This document shows positions 25,440 to 34,865 of a stretch of DNA of 64,000 nt, piece by piece; the stretch's first letter is position 1, and each line of letters begins with the position of its first letter. The DNA is from Candidatus Eisenbergiella merdavium (GTDB lineage Bacteria; Bacillota; Clostridia; Lachnospirales; Lachnospiraceae): NCBI GenBank assembly GCA_019119595.1, contig DWWS01000054.1:23191-87190 (forward strand). The letters run 5' to 3'. A program made the position numbers and the translations under genes. The notes beneath the pieces were generated by a model, which made no database searches, was not told the DNA's origin, and was given only the letters and a program-made list of their open reading frames with translations.

Positions 25440-25817
25440 GTGGAGATCATTATCAGCAATAATGCCGGCAAGCCGATCTATGAGCAGATCACATCGCAGA
25501 TGAAAGCCATGATCATGAGCGGTGAGCTGCAGGCAGGAGATCCGATCCCGTCAATGCGCGCCCTGGCGAAATCCATTCATGTGAGCGTCATTACGGTCCA
25601 AAAGGCTTATGAGGAGCTGCAGAGAGACGGTTTTATCGAAACCGGCGTGGGCAGAGGAAGCTTTGTATCTGCCCGAAATAAGGAGTTTTATCAGGAGGAG
25701 CAGCAGCGTATGGCGGAGGAGCATCTGCAGGCGGCCGCAGAGATCGGGCGCGTCAGCAATATTCCGCTCGCGAAGCTGACGGAACTGCTGGAAATGTTCT
25801 ATCAGGAGGATGAATGA
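25440..25817 (+). CDS. GntR-family regulator, YtrA subfamily
   Basis: A 125-residue protein with an N-terminal winged helix-turn-helix (PIYEQITSQMKAMIMSGEL, then PSMRALAKSIHVSVITVQKAYEEL) and only a short helical tail for dimerisation, which is the YtrA type. Such regulators repress their own operon with linked ABC transporters, often relieved by cell-wall antibiotics. The start was set at GTG 25440 because AGGTGG lies at the right distance; the in-frame ATG at 25410 lacks a ribosome binding site. It overlaps the ATPase gene by 4 bases. Confidence 0.9.
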   Translation: MEIIISNNAGKPIYEQITSQMKAMIMSGELQAGDPIPSMRALAKSIHVSVITVQKAYEELQRDGFIETGVGRGSFVSARNKEFYQEEQQRMAEEHLQAAAEIGRVSNIPLAKLTELLEMFYQEDE

Positions 25818-26686
25818 GGATGAAGAATATTCTGGAACTGAACCGGGTTTCAAAGGCTTATCAGAAATCCGGCTTTGCCCTGGACAACATATCCTTTTCG
25901 CTCCCCTATGGCTCCGTCATGGGGTTCGTGGGGGAAAACGGGGCGGGGAAAACGACGACGATAGGCTGTATTCTCAATACGCTCAGACGGGACAGCGGGA
26001 CTGTCAGTATATTTGGAAAGGAAATGCTTGACGATGATGTGGAGATCCGGGAAAGGATCGGCGTTGTGTATGACGGAGACAATTTTCCCGGCTATCTGAC
26101 CGTAGAGCAGCTTGCCGGGATCATGCAGGGCCTGTATCGAAATTGGGATCAGTCCTTATTTCAGAAGTATCTGAAGGATTTCCATCTGCCGGCCGGGCAG
26201 AAAATAAAGAATTATTCCAGAGGAATGACCATGCAGCTCGCCATTTCCGCCGCTCTGTCACACCATCCGCAGCTTCTGATCCTGGATGAGGCTACCAGCG
26301 GCCTGGATCCGGTCATGCGGGACGAGATCCTGGATCTGTTTCTTGGTTTTGTGCAGGAGGAGGATCATTCCATTCTGCTTTCCTCCCATATTACGAGCGA
26401 CCTGGAAAAAATCGCCGACCACATCACGCTGATCCACGGCGGGAAGCTCATCATGACTGCACCGAAGGATGAGCTGATCTACGATTATGCTGTGATGCGC
26501 TGCGGTGAAGCTCAGTTTCAGGCTCTGGCGCCCGAGGACATTCTGGCCTTTCGCAGAAGGGATTTCCAGATCGACGTATTGACTGCCGACGGGAAAAAAG
26601 CGCGCAGGAAGTACGGAAAAATGGTCATCGACCATGCTTCGCTTGATGAGATCATGCTGCTGCTGGTAAAGGGGGAGAGGGTATGA
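25814..26686 (+). CDS. ABC transporter ATP-binding protein
   Basis: A 290-residue ATPase with Walker A GENGAGKTT, signature YSRGMTMQL (a variant of LSGGM) and Walker B LLILDEATSGLDP, then H-loop LSSHITSD. This is the YtrB/CcmA-like class that drives small ABC-2 permeases. The ATG lies in ATGA with the gntR stop codon, behind AGGAGG, and its own end overlaps the permease start in another ATGA, so all three proteins are coupled. The natural substrate is unknown. Confidence 0.9.
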   Translation: MRMKNILELNRVSKAYQKSGFALDNISFSLPYGSVMGFVGENGAGKTTTIGCILNTLRRDSGTVSIFGKEMLDDDVEIRERIGVVYDGDNFPGYLTVEQLAGIMQGLYRNWDQSLFQKYLKDFHLPAGQKIKNYSRGMTMQLAISAALSHHPQLLILDEATSGLDPVMRDEILDLFLGFVQEEDHSILLSSHITSDLEKIADHITLIHGGKLIMTAPKDELIYDYAVMRCGEAQFQALAPEDILAFRRRDFQIDVLTADGKKARRKYGKMVIDHASLDEIMLLLVKGERV

Positions 26687-27336
26687 GCGGACTTTTGAAA
26701 AACAATTTTTATACAGCCCTGTCAAACGCCAGGATTTTTCTGGCGGTCATGCTTTTTATGAGCGTCTGCGTCGTGTGGAGCAATGACGCGCAGGCATTCG
26801 TCATGGGGTATATGCTTCTTGGAATGACAGGTTTTTCCGTCATCCCGATGGCGGGTATACGAAAGGAAAGCGCATCCAGATGGAGCAGGTACAAATTGAC
26901 CGCGCCGGTCAAACGGAAGGATATCGTAAAAAGCTATTATGTAAGCCAGCTTTTGTGGCTCTCTGCCGGTGTGCTCCTTACGGGAATGGGCGTTGGCCTG
27001 TCCATATTGCTGCACGGCGTGCCGTTTGACAGAAACATTGATATTCTGATGCTGTTTGCCGTGGGAACAGGGCTCAGCCTGTTTGCCGGAGCGGTGTTTT
27101 TTCCTCTCTATTGCTTCTGGGGAGAAGAACGAAGTGAAATCGCGCTGGCGTTCAGCCTTCTCGGCGCGGCCGGCCTGCTGGCATGGCTCACGGCCGGGAT
27201 CAACAGTCTGTTTGGCCCGCACATGAGCACGGCGCAGATCATTTTGGGAGCGGCGATGGTCTTTGTCTGCGCTCTGCTCACCTTCTTCTTATCCTGTCCA
27301 TTAACGGCTTTCCTGTTTCAAAGAAAAGAGTTTTAA
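26683..27336 (+). CDS. ABC-2 type permease
   Basis: A 217-residue membrane protein with six hydrophobic segments and the pattern of small ABC-2 permeases (FSVIPMAGIRKESASRWSRY as the cytoplasmic coupling part). It forms the channel for the ATPase encoded just upstream. Together with the YtrA-type regulator this suggests a stress-induced exporter or envelope-protection module; that is inference from family context. Confidence 0.85.
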   Translation: MSGLLKNNFYTALSNARIFLAVMLFMSVCVVWSNDAQAFVMGYMLLGMTGFSVIPMAGIRKESASRWSRYKLTAPVKRKDIVKSYYVSQLLWLSAGVLLTGMGVGLSILLHGVPFDRNIDILMLFAVGTGLSLFAGAVFFPLYCFWGEERSEIALAFSLLGAAGLLAWLTAGINSLFGPHMSTAQIILGAAMVFVCALLTFFLSCPLTAFLFQRKEF

Positions 27337-27390
27337 GGAGAAAATGCGTCCCGATGCGGCGCCGGTACGGATGCGTCCCGGCCTTTCCGT

Positions 27391-28980
27391 TTATGCTTCC
27401 GCCCTCCAGGCGCGAAGCTGCCTCTGCATGTCGTCCATATATTCCGCAAAGCCCGCCTGCTCGAGCGCGTCGAGGGTTTCCGCAAGCCCTTCCCGGATAT
27501 CCTCATAATAGCCGCAGACGAGAGGCTGAAAATATTTCAGCTCCGCTGTGTCAAGCTGCTGGGCCGCAGCCGCGTCGATGAGGAAGGTGAAGCCGTCCAG
27601 CGGATGCGGGGCCGCGGTTTTGGCAAGCTCCTCCTTCCAGGCGGAAAGCTTTTCCTCCACGTCCCGGTGCCACTGCTCGTTTAAAGGCATCGCCTCATAG
27701 CTCATCAGGTCGTCGGTGCAGACCGTCCAGCCGAACTGGCTGGAGCCGGGGATCCCGTCGTAGCTGATGTATTCCCCCTCCCGTCGGTAATGGATGCCCT
27801 CCGCCCCGTATTTGATCAGATCATAATAACGCTGGTCGGTGTGGATCTTTTCCAGCAGAAGGACGGCCTTTTTCGGGTCGCTGGTCTTGGAGGAAACGGA
27901 GACCACGGAGGCGGAGGCGAGGGAGCCGATGTACCATTCCTCGTTCCCGCCCGTATAGGGGAAAAAGCCGTACTCCCATTCCGGATGGGCTTTCGTCAGG
28001 TCAGGGATGTAGGAGGTGGAAATGGACCAGTCCGGCACGTTCGTCTCACAGGGCTTTAAGTCGGCCATCATCATTTCCCTTCCACGGCTTCCCTCATTGT
28101 CCGACAGGGCGAGCAGATTGGGCTCCAGGATCCCGTCTCTTCTCCATTTGACGAGATATTTCAGCACCGTGGCAAATTCCGGGGTCTCCAGGCGGCTTAT
28201 GAGGGTGTCGGGATCGTCCGCCTGCACCACCACGAAGGGCGTTTCCATCATGCTTTCCACCTCCAGATACTTTCCCCGGCTGACCAACAGCCAGAGGGAC
28301 TGCCAGATCCGGTTGTCGGTGATCAGAGGCTGATCCTGATAGCGTTCCTCCTGTTTTGCCCGGTAGAGGTAATCCTCCATGGCGTCCAGGCTGTCGATCG
28401 GCCCAAGTCCCCATTCCTTCCGAAGATCCTCCCGGTAAAAAAAGCCCTCGTTGACCGAGGCGATCTCGCCCATGCTGAACTGGGGCAGGCCGTACAGGCC
28501 GCCGTCGATCTCGCAGTCTGAGAGAGCGGTTTCGCTGTAGGTGGTATAGTGCTCCTTCAGGGCGGGCGCCAGATACAGATATTCGTTCAGATCCAGAAAG
28601 GCGTTCTTGCTCACCAGCGTGCGGTAATCGGAAAAAACGCCGCCGGAAATGAAATCATATTCCCCTGAGGCGGTTGCGATATTAATCTGCTTGCGCTCGT
28701 TTCCCCAGGGGACGAATTCAAAGCGGAGCGTGCAGGAAAGCTCCGGTACGGTCAGGGCGTCAAGCTGGGCGTAGATCTCATCCAGACCTGTATCCGGCGG
28801 CGTTCCCACGATCAGAGCCTTAAAGTTGACCACCCCGTCCGGCGCCTGCGACAGCTGCGCCGCCTGCTCCTCAGACGCGCACCCGGAACAGAGGCACAGG
28901 CAGAGCAGGAGAAGCAGGGCGCAAAAAGAAGCCGGAAGGAGGCAAAGATACGACAGCGTCCGTTTCACAATAGTTTTCAA
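27391..28980 (-). CDS. Orphan solute-binding lipoprotein coupled to a two-component system
   Basis: A 529-residue lipoprotein with a long hydrophobic signal and lipobox CSGC (Cys near residue 34). The body resembles LplA-type sugar-binding proteins (GIHYRREGEY, DGFTFLIDAAAA toward the C-terminus, similar to the DUF3502 region). The start codon overlaps the stop codon of the sensor kinase gene in ATGA, so it is translationally coupled to it. No permease gene is in this operon. It may present ligand to the sensor kinase, forming a three-component sensor, or work with permeases elsewhere. Confidence 0.88.
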   Translation of the reverse strand: MKTIVKRTLSYLCLLPASFCALLLLLCLCLCSGCASEEQAAQLSQAPDGVVNFKALIVGTPPDTGLDEIYAQLDALTVPELSCTLRFEFVPWGNERKQINIATASGEYDFISGGVFSDYRTLVSKNAFLDLNEYLYLAPALKEHYTTYSETALSDCEIDGGLYGLPQFSMGEIASVNEGFFYREDLRKEWGLGPIDSLDAMEDYLYRAKQEERYQDQPLITDNRIWQSLWLLVSRGKYLEVESMMETPFVVVQADDPDTLISRLETPEFATVLKYLVKWRRDGILEPNLLALSDNEGSRGREMMMADLKPCETNVPDWSISTSYIPDLTKAHPEWEYGFFPYTGGNEEWYIGSLASASVVSVSSKTSDPKKAVLLLEKIHTDQRYYDLIKYGAEGIHYRREGEYISYDGIPGSSQFGWTVCTDDLMSYEAMPLNEQWHRDVEEKLSAWKEELAKTAAPHPLDGFTFLIDAAAAQQLDTAELKYFQPLVCGYYEDIREGLAETLDALEQAGFAEYMDDMQRQLRAWRAEA

Positions 28981-30818
28981 ACCTGTACCTCCGTTTCCTC
29001 TCTGCGGGCGGGAACGGTGATGATGACGCAGGTTCCCATGCCCGGCGAGCTTTCGATCTGTATGGGGATCTCCTCCCCATAGAACAGCCGAAGGCGCTTT
29101 TCAATGTTGTCCATGCCGTAATGGCTCCCGGTGGAGGAGGATCTGGCCTCCCCGGTGACCATCCCGACGCCGTCGTCCGTTACGCTCAGCGTGATCCTGC
29201 CGTCCTCCTCCCAGCCGCTCAGAGTGACCGTTCCCCTGGCGTCCTCCTTCTGGCTGATCCCATGTATGATGGCGTTTTCCAGGAAGGGCTGGAGGGTGAT
29301 CTTGGGGATCAGGCAGTCCAGCACCGCCTCATCCACCTCCGTGGTATACAGGATGCGGCCCTTATAGCGCCGTCTCTGAATCTCCATATAGGCGTCGCAC
29401 ATTTTCACCTCATCCGCAATGGTGACGATATCGTGCCCCTTGCTCAGGGTGAGACGGTAAAAACGGGACATGGCCTGCACCACGCTTCGGACGTTTGCCG
29501 TTTCGTTCTTCTGCGCCATCCAGTTGATCATGTCCAGGGTATTATATAGAAAATGGGGATTGATCTGGGACTGCAGGGCCTTCAGCTCCGCGCCTGTTTT
29601 TTCCTGGCCGAGCGCGTACTGCTCCCGCATCAGCTCGTCCACCTTATCCACCATTTCATTATAATAGGTGACGAGCTGGCCGATCTCATCCTGATATTCC
29701 TGAACCACGTTGATGCGGCGGATCTCCCCTTTTTTGACCAGAAGCATCTGCTCCTTGAGCATCTGCAGCCTGGACAGGATGGAGCGCGTCAGGGGAAGGA
29801 AGGACAGCGCGATGAAAATACAGACGGCGCCGAACATGAGCCAGATCCGGGAGCTGATCAGATCGATCTCCTGCTGGATGCTCCTGAGAGGAACCAGGGA
29901 CACCAGATAGAGCCCGGATTTGTCCAGCAGGCTGCTTCTGACCATGTAGGGAGTCTGGCCGATCTTTCTTTTATAAAAAGTCTGATCCCCCGGCATGCGG
30001 TATTCCGGCGCCAGCCGCACCAGCTCCTCCTCCGGCCGGTTTGCGGCGATCAGGCTGCCGGAGGCCGTTTCCAGATAAAGGATCTGATCCGGAGAAGCCC
30101 CGATCAGCAGATCCTCCAGGAGACTGCGTTCCAGAGAGACGGAGAGCACTCCTGTGGACCGGCTGTAGTCGTCCGGATCCCAGATGGCCCTGGTGATGGC
30201 GACGAAGGAATCGTTGGAATCATACCAGTCCTCCTGGAAGCTGACCCAGGTGGGCTTACCGTTGTTTTCCTCAAGCTGACGGTACCAGTCGGTCTGGCGC
30301 GCGGCCTCCAGGGAGCGGTAGCGGCCGCTGCTGTCGTTGACCACGGGGAAGGAATCGTCGATGTAAAAAATGATATGGTTGCTGTCAAACGACATTTCCA
30401 TGACGTAGACGTAGGAGCTCATATTTTCAAACATGACGAGCTGATCCGCCAGCGCTTCCTCCTGGGCCAGCGTCAGATCCAGATTTACCATATCGTTTAC
30501 CGCAAGAAGGGTGGAAATGTTGTGCATCCGGGACAGCTTGTCCTCCACCACCTGGCTGACCTGGACATAGCCCTGATTGAGGGCGTACATCTGGCTTTCC
30601 TGGGACTGCCTGCGGATCTCCGATACGGAAAAGGTGAGCACCAGGCTCAGCGGGAGAAAGGCGATCAGGCAGATCAGGAGAAGGATCTTTCTGTTCAGGG
30701 GAAGATTGCGGAACCACCGGGTTACATTCCGGCGGTCTGAGGCCCCCGTTTTCTCCGGGACGGGAAGCCTGGGCGGGACAGATTTTTTTCGCATGGGCCT
30801 TTTATTTTCCTCCCTCAT
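28977..30818 (-). CDS. YesM-type sensor histidine kinase
   Basis: About 613 residues. A cytoplasmic N-tail is followed by a transmembrane helix (ILLLICLIAFLPLSLVLTF), a large extracellular sensor domain, a second helix (LMFGAVCIFIALSFL), a HAMP-like linker and the LytS/YesM kinase module. The phospho-acceptor His is in INPHFLYNTLDM; the ATP site shows PFLENAIIHGI, TDDGVGM and GMDNIEKRLRL. These kinases pair with AraC-type regulators to control sugar uptake. The start 30818 has GGAAGG upstream and lies inside the regulator gene; ATG 30794 is an alternative. Confidence 0.9.
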   Translation of the reverse strand: MREENKRPMRKKSVPPRLPVPEKTGASDRRNVTRWFRNLPLNRKILLLICLIAFLPLSLVLTFSVSEIRRQSQESQMYALNQGYVQVSQVVEDKLSRMHNISTLLAVNDMVNLDLTLAQEEALADQLVMFENMSSYVYVMEMSFDSNHIIFYIDDSFPVVNDSSGRYRSLEAARQTDWYRQLEENNGKPTWVSFQEDWYDSNDSFVAITRAIWDPDDYSRSTGVLSVSLERSLLEDLLIGASPDQILYLETASGSLIAANRPEEELVRLAPEYRMPGDQTFYKRKIGQTPYMVRSSLLDKSGLYLVSLVPLRSIQQEIDLISSRIWLMFGAVCIFIALSFLPLTRSILSRLQMLKEQMLLVKKGEIRRINVVQEYQDEIGQLVTYYNEMVDKVDELMREQYALGQEKTGAELKALQSQINPHFLYNTLDMINWMAQKNETANVRSVVQAMSRFYRLTLSKGHDIVTIADEVKMCDAYMEIQRRRYKGRILYTTEVDEAVLDCLIPKITLQPFLENAIIHGISQKEDARGTVTLSGWEEDGRITLSVTDDGVGMVTGEARSSSTGSHYGMDNIEKRLRLFYGEEIPIQIESSPGMGTCVIITVPARREETEVQV

Positions 30819-32328
30819 TTTCCTTCCGGTATTCCAGCGGAGACATGCCGGTGGCGTCGCGGAATACCTTGGCAAAATAGTTGGCGTTGGCATAGCCGCA
30901 CTGCTCCGCGATCTCAGCCACCCGGTCATAGCCCTGATCGAGCAGCCTCTTCGCCATATCCAGCCGGTAGGCGCTCAGATACTGCTTGAGCGTTACCTTC
31001 AGCTCCTGTCGGAACAGGACGTTCAGATAGGCGGGAGAGAGGCGGAACTGTTCGGCGATGGTGGTCACGCTCAGAGACGCGTCGCTGTAATGACGGGCGA
31101 TATAGTCCTGCACGCCGCGGATGACGCGGTTATGGCCGGACTGCTCCCTGCGCCTGCTTTCCAGATGCGTCATCAGCGGCCGGACAAAGCCGGAAAGCTC
31201 CGTCAGATTTTTTAACTCCAGAAGATAAGGCTGGATCTGCTCTTCCTTCAGGATCTGAGGGCAGACGCCGTAAAGCTCCGGGAATCTGCGGTAAACGGCC
31301 GTCATCAGGGAGGTCATCAGAGAGTAGACCTGTTCCTTCTTATAATACCTCTTATCCCTCAGCTGCGTAAACAGATTTTCAAACCATTCGCACAGGCCGT
31401 CCGGCCGCTCCGAAAGCACGTGGAGAAATTCCCCGTAGATGCCCGGATCCACCACGCTGTGCTGCAGGATTCCTTCGTCGATCTGGAAAAGACGCCTGTC
31501 GTCCTGATAAAAGGCGCAGTTGATGGCGGCACAGGCCGTCCGGTAGCTGTTGTAGACCGCCTTGTAATCCCGCACCTCCATGCCCGCGCCGAGCCGGCAG
31601 CCGTCGAAGAGCTCCAGAATCCGCCGGAAGGCGGAGGAAAGGCGGTACTGCTCCTTTTCCGGAAAGGCGGCGAGAAGCTCCACCCTGTCCTTTTCCGGAG
31701 AAAAGCCGATCAGGCGGCAGGACAGGCAGTCCGCCAGCTTTTCCTGCAGCCCTTCTGCCAGCTTTTCCGGCCGCTCCTCCCCGTTTCCCGGAAGAAGGAT
31801 CAGGCAGACGTAATGATGGGCATGCAGAGGAAAGCCGGTCTCAGCAGCCAGCTTTTCCACCGTCATCCGGTCCGGCTCCTTGCTCGTAAGAAGGCGGAAC
31901 AGCTTCTGCTGCTGGAGCTGCCTTCCGGTCTGGGCCGCCTCCCTGGAGCGCTGCAGCGTGCGGATCTCCGCAGCCGCCTTATTCAGCGCTTCCTGCACCA
32001 CCTCCAGATCAATGGGCTTTTCGATATAATCCACGGCGGACAGCCGGATGGCGCTTTTCAGATATTCGATCTCCATATATCCGCTCATGAAAATGATGCG
32101 GCTGTCCGGATTTTCCCGCATCAGCCGGTCTGCGAATGCAATGCCGTCCATCTGGGGCATCCTGATATCCGTCAGCACGATATCAGGGCGGAACCACCCG
32201 GCGATCTTGAGCGCCTCCGCCCCGTTGACCGCCTGCATGATCTCGTCGATCCCGTACTCCTGCCAGGGAATGCTTTCGATCAGCCCCTCCCTCGTATAAT
32301 CCTCGTCGTCTGCGATCAGTATTTTCAT
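30802..32328 (-). CDS. YesN-type response regulator with AraC DNA-binding domain
   Basis: About 508 residues. The receiver domain comes first (KILIADDEDYTREG, phospho-acceptor Asp in VLTDIRMPQMDG, then MSGYME and YIEKPID). A middle region of about 280 residues follows, then two AraC helix-turn-helix units (TTIAEQFRLSPAYLNVLFRQ and RVAEIAEQCGYANANYFAKV) with the ending GMSPLEYR. It is the partner of the sensor kinase encoded directly downstream. Targets are unknown; the nearby uptake operons lacking a local regulator are candidates. The start was set at MKILIAD, since the upstream frame extension is not conserved-looking. Confidence 0.92.
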   Translation of the reverse strand: MKILIADDEDYTREGLIESIPWQEYGIDEIMQAVNGAEALKIAGWFRPDIVLTDIRMPQMDGIAFADRLMRENPDSRIIFMSGYMEIEYLKSAIRLSAVDYIEKPIDLEVVQEALNKAAAEIRTLQRSREAAQTGRQLQQQKLFRLLTSKEPDRMTVEKLAAETGFPLHAHHYVCLILLPGNGEERPEKLAEGLQEKLADCLSCRLIGFSPEKDRVELLAAFPEKEQYRLSSAFRRILELFDGCRLGAGMEVRDYKAVYNSYRTACAAINCAFYQDDRRLFQIDEGILQHSVVDPGIYGEFLHVLSERPDGLCEWFENLFTQLRDKRYYKKEQVYSLMTSLMTAVYRRFPELYGVCPQILKEEQIQPYLLELKNLTELSGFVRPLMTHLESRRREQSGHNRVIRGVQDYIARHYSDASLSVTTIAEQFRLSPAYLNVLFRQELKVTLKQYLSAYRLDMAKRLLDQGYDRVAEIAEQCGYANANYFAKVFRDATGMSPLEYRKENEGGK

Positions 32329-32465
32329 AACGAACGGTATCCCCCTGCTTTTCATCGGTAAGGCATGAATGCCTCCATATTTTATATCATAATCCAAAAA
32401 CAGAGGGGGAGAAAATAGCAATAAAGCTGGAAAACGGATACTTTTTGAAGATCGCGCCGCCTCGC

Positions 32466-32494
32466 TTGTCTTACCCCTGTAAATATGTTACAAT
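32466..32494 (+). promoter_or_regulatory. Promoter of pyrF-pyrE
   Basis: TTGTCT (32466-32471), 17-bp spacer, TACAAT (32489-32494). A leader of about 85 bases precedes pyrF. I did not find a PyrR-type antiterminator in it. Confidence 0.6.
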
Positions 32495-32587
32495 TCTGCA
32501 AAGAAAAGCTTCCCGCGGGATCTCGTGCAGAGGCCCCGCGCGGACAGGCGGAACCTGAGAAAAACACCGGCAGAAAGGAATCAGAGT

Positions 32588-33526
32588 ATGATCAACACAC
32601 TTGTGGAAAAAATTCAGAAAACCAACGCTCCCATCGTGGTGGGGCTGGATCCCATGCTGAAATACATCCCGGAGCAGATCCGGAAAAAGGCCTATGAGGA
32701 ATACGGAGAGACCCTCAAGGGGGCGGCGGAGGCCATCTGGCAGTTCAATAAGGGGATCGTGGACGCGACGGCGGATCTGATCCCGGCGGTGAAGCCGCAG
32801 ATCGCCATGTACGAGCAGTTCGGCGTGGAGGGTCTGATCTCCTATCAGAAAACCGTGGACTACTGTAAGCAGAAAGGTCTTGTGGTGATCGGCGACATCA
32901 AGAGGGGCGATATCGGCTCCACCTCCGAGGCCTACGCGGTGGGCCACCTGGGAAGGGTGCAGGTGGGAGAGAACAGCCTCCCCGCCTTCAACGAGGATTT
33001 TGCGACCGTCAATCCCTACCTTGGCTCCGATGGGGTGAAGCCCTTCCTGAAGGTGTGTAAGGAGGAGCATAAGGGCATCTTCGTTCTGGTGAAAACCTCC
33101 AATCCCAGCAGCGGCGAATTTCAGGACCGCCTGATCGACGGAAGGCCCCTGTATGAGCTGGTCGGTGAAAAGGTGACCGAGTGGGGAGAAGAGGTGATGG
33201 GCTGCTCCTACAGCTACGTGGGAGCCGTGTTCGGAGCCACCTATCCGGAAATGGTGCCCGTGATGAGAAAGCTGATGCCCAAGACCTATTTCCTGGTTCC
33301 CGGCTACGGCGCGCAGGGAGCAAAGGGCGCGGATCTGGTGAACTTCTTCAATCCGGACGGGCTCGGCGCCATCGTCAACTCCTCCAGAGGGATCATCGCG
33401 GCCTGGCAGCAGGAGAAATACGCCGGTTTCGGCCCGGACTGCTACGCGGACGCGTCCAGACAGGCGGTAAAGGACATGATCGAGGATATTTCCGGAGCGC
33501 TTGGCGCTGCGAAGAAGGGAATCTGA
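32588..33526 (+). CDS. pyrF: Orotidine 5'-phosphate decarboxylase
   Basis: A 312-residue enzyme that converts OMP to UMP, the last step of de novo pyrimidine synthesis. It is of the longer subfamily 2 type. The substrate loop VGLDPML is near the N-terminus, VKPQIAMYEQFG follows, and the catalytic Lys-Asp network sits in DIKRGDIGSTSEAY. The C-terminal phosphate loop is seen in FLVPGYGAQG and IVNSSRGI. The start 32588 was chosen over an upstream in-frame ATG because of AAGGA before it. pyrE follows after a 104-base gap with a small hairpin GCTGAGC / GCTCAGC. Confidence 0.95.
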   Translation: MINTLVEKIQKTNAPIVVGLDPMLKYIPEQIRKKAYEEYGETLKGAAEAIWQFNKGIVDATADLIPAVKPQIAMYEQFGVEGLISYQKTVDYCKQKGLVVIGDIKRGDIGSTSEAYAVGHLGRVQVGENSLPAFNEDFATVNPYLGSDGVKPFLKVCKEEHKGIFVLVKTSNPSSGEFQDRLIDGRPLYELVGEKVTEWGEEVMGCSYSYVGAVFGATYPEMVPVMRKLMPKTYFLVPGYGAQGAKGADLVNFFNPDGLGAIVNSSRGIIAAWQQEKYAGFGPDCYADASRQAVKDMIEDISGALGAAKKGI

Positions 33527-33630
33527 AGGGAATCTGAAAGAAAACTGGAAGGAAGCTGAGCTGCCCAAAGCGGCTCAGCACAGCTCAGAATTGCTCTGAA
33601 AAAAGACAGAAATACGGAGGTTTGAAGCAT

Positions 33631-34317
33631 ATGGAACAGTACAAGCAGGAATTTATTGATTTTATGATCGAATCCGACGTCCTCAAATTCGGGGACTTCA
33701 CCTTAAAGAGCGGAAGAAAGTCGCCCTTTTTCATGAACGCCGGAGCCTATGTGACGGGAACCCAGTTGAGAAAGCTGGGAGAATACTACGCGAAGGCCAT
33801 CCACGACAACTACGGCCTGGACTTTGACGTCCTTTTCGGGCCCGCCTACAAGGGGATCCCCCTTTCCGTGGCCACCACCATGGCGATCAGCGAGCTGTAC
33901 GGAAAGGACGTGCGCTACTGCTCCAACCGCAAGGAGGTCAAGGATCACGGAGATACGGGAATCCTTCTGGGAAGCGGCCTGAAGGACGGAGACCGGGTGA
34001 TGATCATCGAGGACGTGACCACCTCCGGCAAGTCCATCGAGGAGACCTTCCCCATCCTCCGGGCGCAGGCGGACGTTCAGATCAAGGGTCTGATCGTGTC
34101 CCTGAACCGCTGCGAGAGAGGAAAGAGCGAAAAGCCGGTGACCGCCCTTGAGGAGATCCGCGAGCTGTACGGCTTCCCCACCGCCGCCATCGTGACCATG
34201 GAGGAAGTGGTGGAATACCTGTATAACAGACCCCATAACGGGAAGATTATCATTGACGATCAGATGAAGGCGTCCATCGACGCCTATTACGCACAGTACG
34301 GCGTGGGTAAGCAGTAA
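33631..34317 (+). CDS. pyrE: Orotate phosphoribosyltransferase
   Basis: A 228-residue enzyme that joins orotate to PRPP to give OMP, the substrate of the upstream decarboxylase. The PRPP-binding loop is VMIIEDVTTSGKSIEE. The N-terminal hood reads LKSGRKSPFFMNAGAY, and FGPAYKGIPLS is the pyrophosphate loop. The start is ATG 33631, ten bases after GGAGG; the TTG nine bases earlier is too close to that site. The other pyr genes are not in the window. Confidence 0.95.
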   Translation: MEQYKQEFIDFMIESDVLKFGDFTLKSGRKSPFFMNAGAYVTGTQLRKLGEYYAKAIHDNYGLDFDVLFGPAYKGIPLSVATTMAISELYGKDVRYCSNRKEVKDHGDTGILLGSGLKDGDRVMIIEDVTTSGKSIEETFPILRAQADVQIKGLIVSLNRCERGKSEKPVTALEEIRELYGFPTAAIVTMEEVVEYLYNRPHNGKIIIDDQMKASIDAYYAQYGVGKQ

Positions 34318-34340
34318 AACGCTTCGGCATGGAGGAAAAT

Positions 34341-34493
34341 ATGGAAGAAAAGCTTTATAAAACAATGGGAGGCTCCGGCGCGCTCAATATCGCGGTGGGG
34401 GTTGTGGTTCTGGTGACGGGGATCGTGAGCGGCACCCTGCTGATCATCGGCGGGGCGAAGCTTCTTGCTGGAAAGTCAAAGATTCTGTTCTGA
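34341..34493 (+). CDS. Small single-span membrane protein
   Basis: A 50-residue protein with a good ribosome binding site (GGAGG, five bases before ATG). It has a polar start (MEEKLYKTMGGSGA), one glycine/valine-rich hydrophobic span (IAVGVVVLVTGIVSGTLLII) and a short basic end (LLAGKSKILF). No family is recognised. It is placed between pyrE and another small membrane protein gene in the same direction, so it is likely cotranscribed. Confidence 0.7.
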   Translation: MEEKLYKTMGGSGALNIAVGVVVLVTGIVSGTLLIIGGAKLLAGKSKILF

Positions 34494-34547
34494 GGGCCGG
34501 GAAGGCGACCGGGGAGAGAAGAAGAACGGAGGGAAAGGAGCCTGTCC

Positions 34548-34865
34548 ATGGGCCGCAAATATATTTTTACAGATAAGCATGAAACAAAGAAGGGTGTCAT
34601 GTCCACAGTGCTGGGCGTCCTGTCGCTTACGTCCATCGTGCTGGCGATCTATGGCACCTTTCAGAATCAGGGGGTAGCTCTGGTGAAATACGGGGCGGCG
34701 GTGCTGTTCGCCCTGCTGTTCGCGCTGGCCGGGCTTGTGCTGGGGATCCTGTCCAGAATGGTGCAGGATCGCTTTTATTTTTTCTCCTATGTCGGAATGG
34801 CGCTGAACGGGTTGGCGCTTGTCAGCATTGGCTTTATCGTTTATGCAGGAGTATATGGACTATGA
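34548..34865 (+). CDS. Small membrane protein, DUF6142-like
   Basis: A 105-residue protein with a polar N-terminus (GRKYIFTDKHETKKGV) and three hydrophobic helices, resembling the DUF6142 family as I remember it. No function is known. Its stop codon overlaps the start of the aminopeptidase gene in ATGA, so the two are coupled. AAAGGAG lies upstream of the start. Confidence 0.7.
   Translation: MGRKYIFTDKHETKKGVMSTVLGVLSLTSIVLAIYGTFQNQGVALVKYGAAVLFALLFALAGLVLGILSRMVQDRFYFFSYVGMALNGLALVSIGFIVYAGVYGL

Noticed and set aside
27344..27380. Direct repeat ATGCGTCCCG (27344 and 27371) between convergent genes
   Set aside because: Short, no convincing hairpin with a T-run, and no link to a mobile element.
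29553..30740. Long + strand frame opposite the sensor kinase
   Set aside because: The kinase on the - strand has clear motifs in order; the + frame is a shadow without family features.
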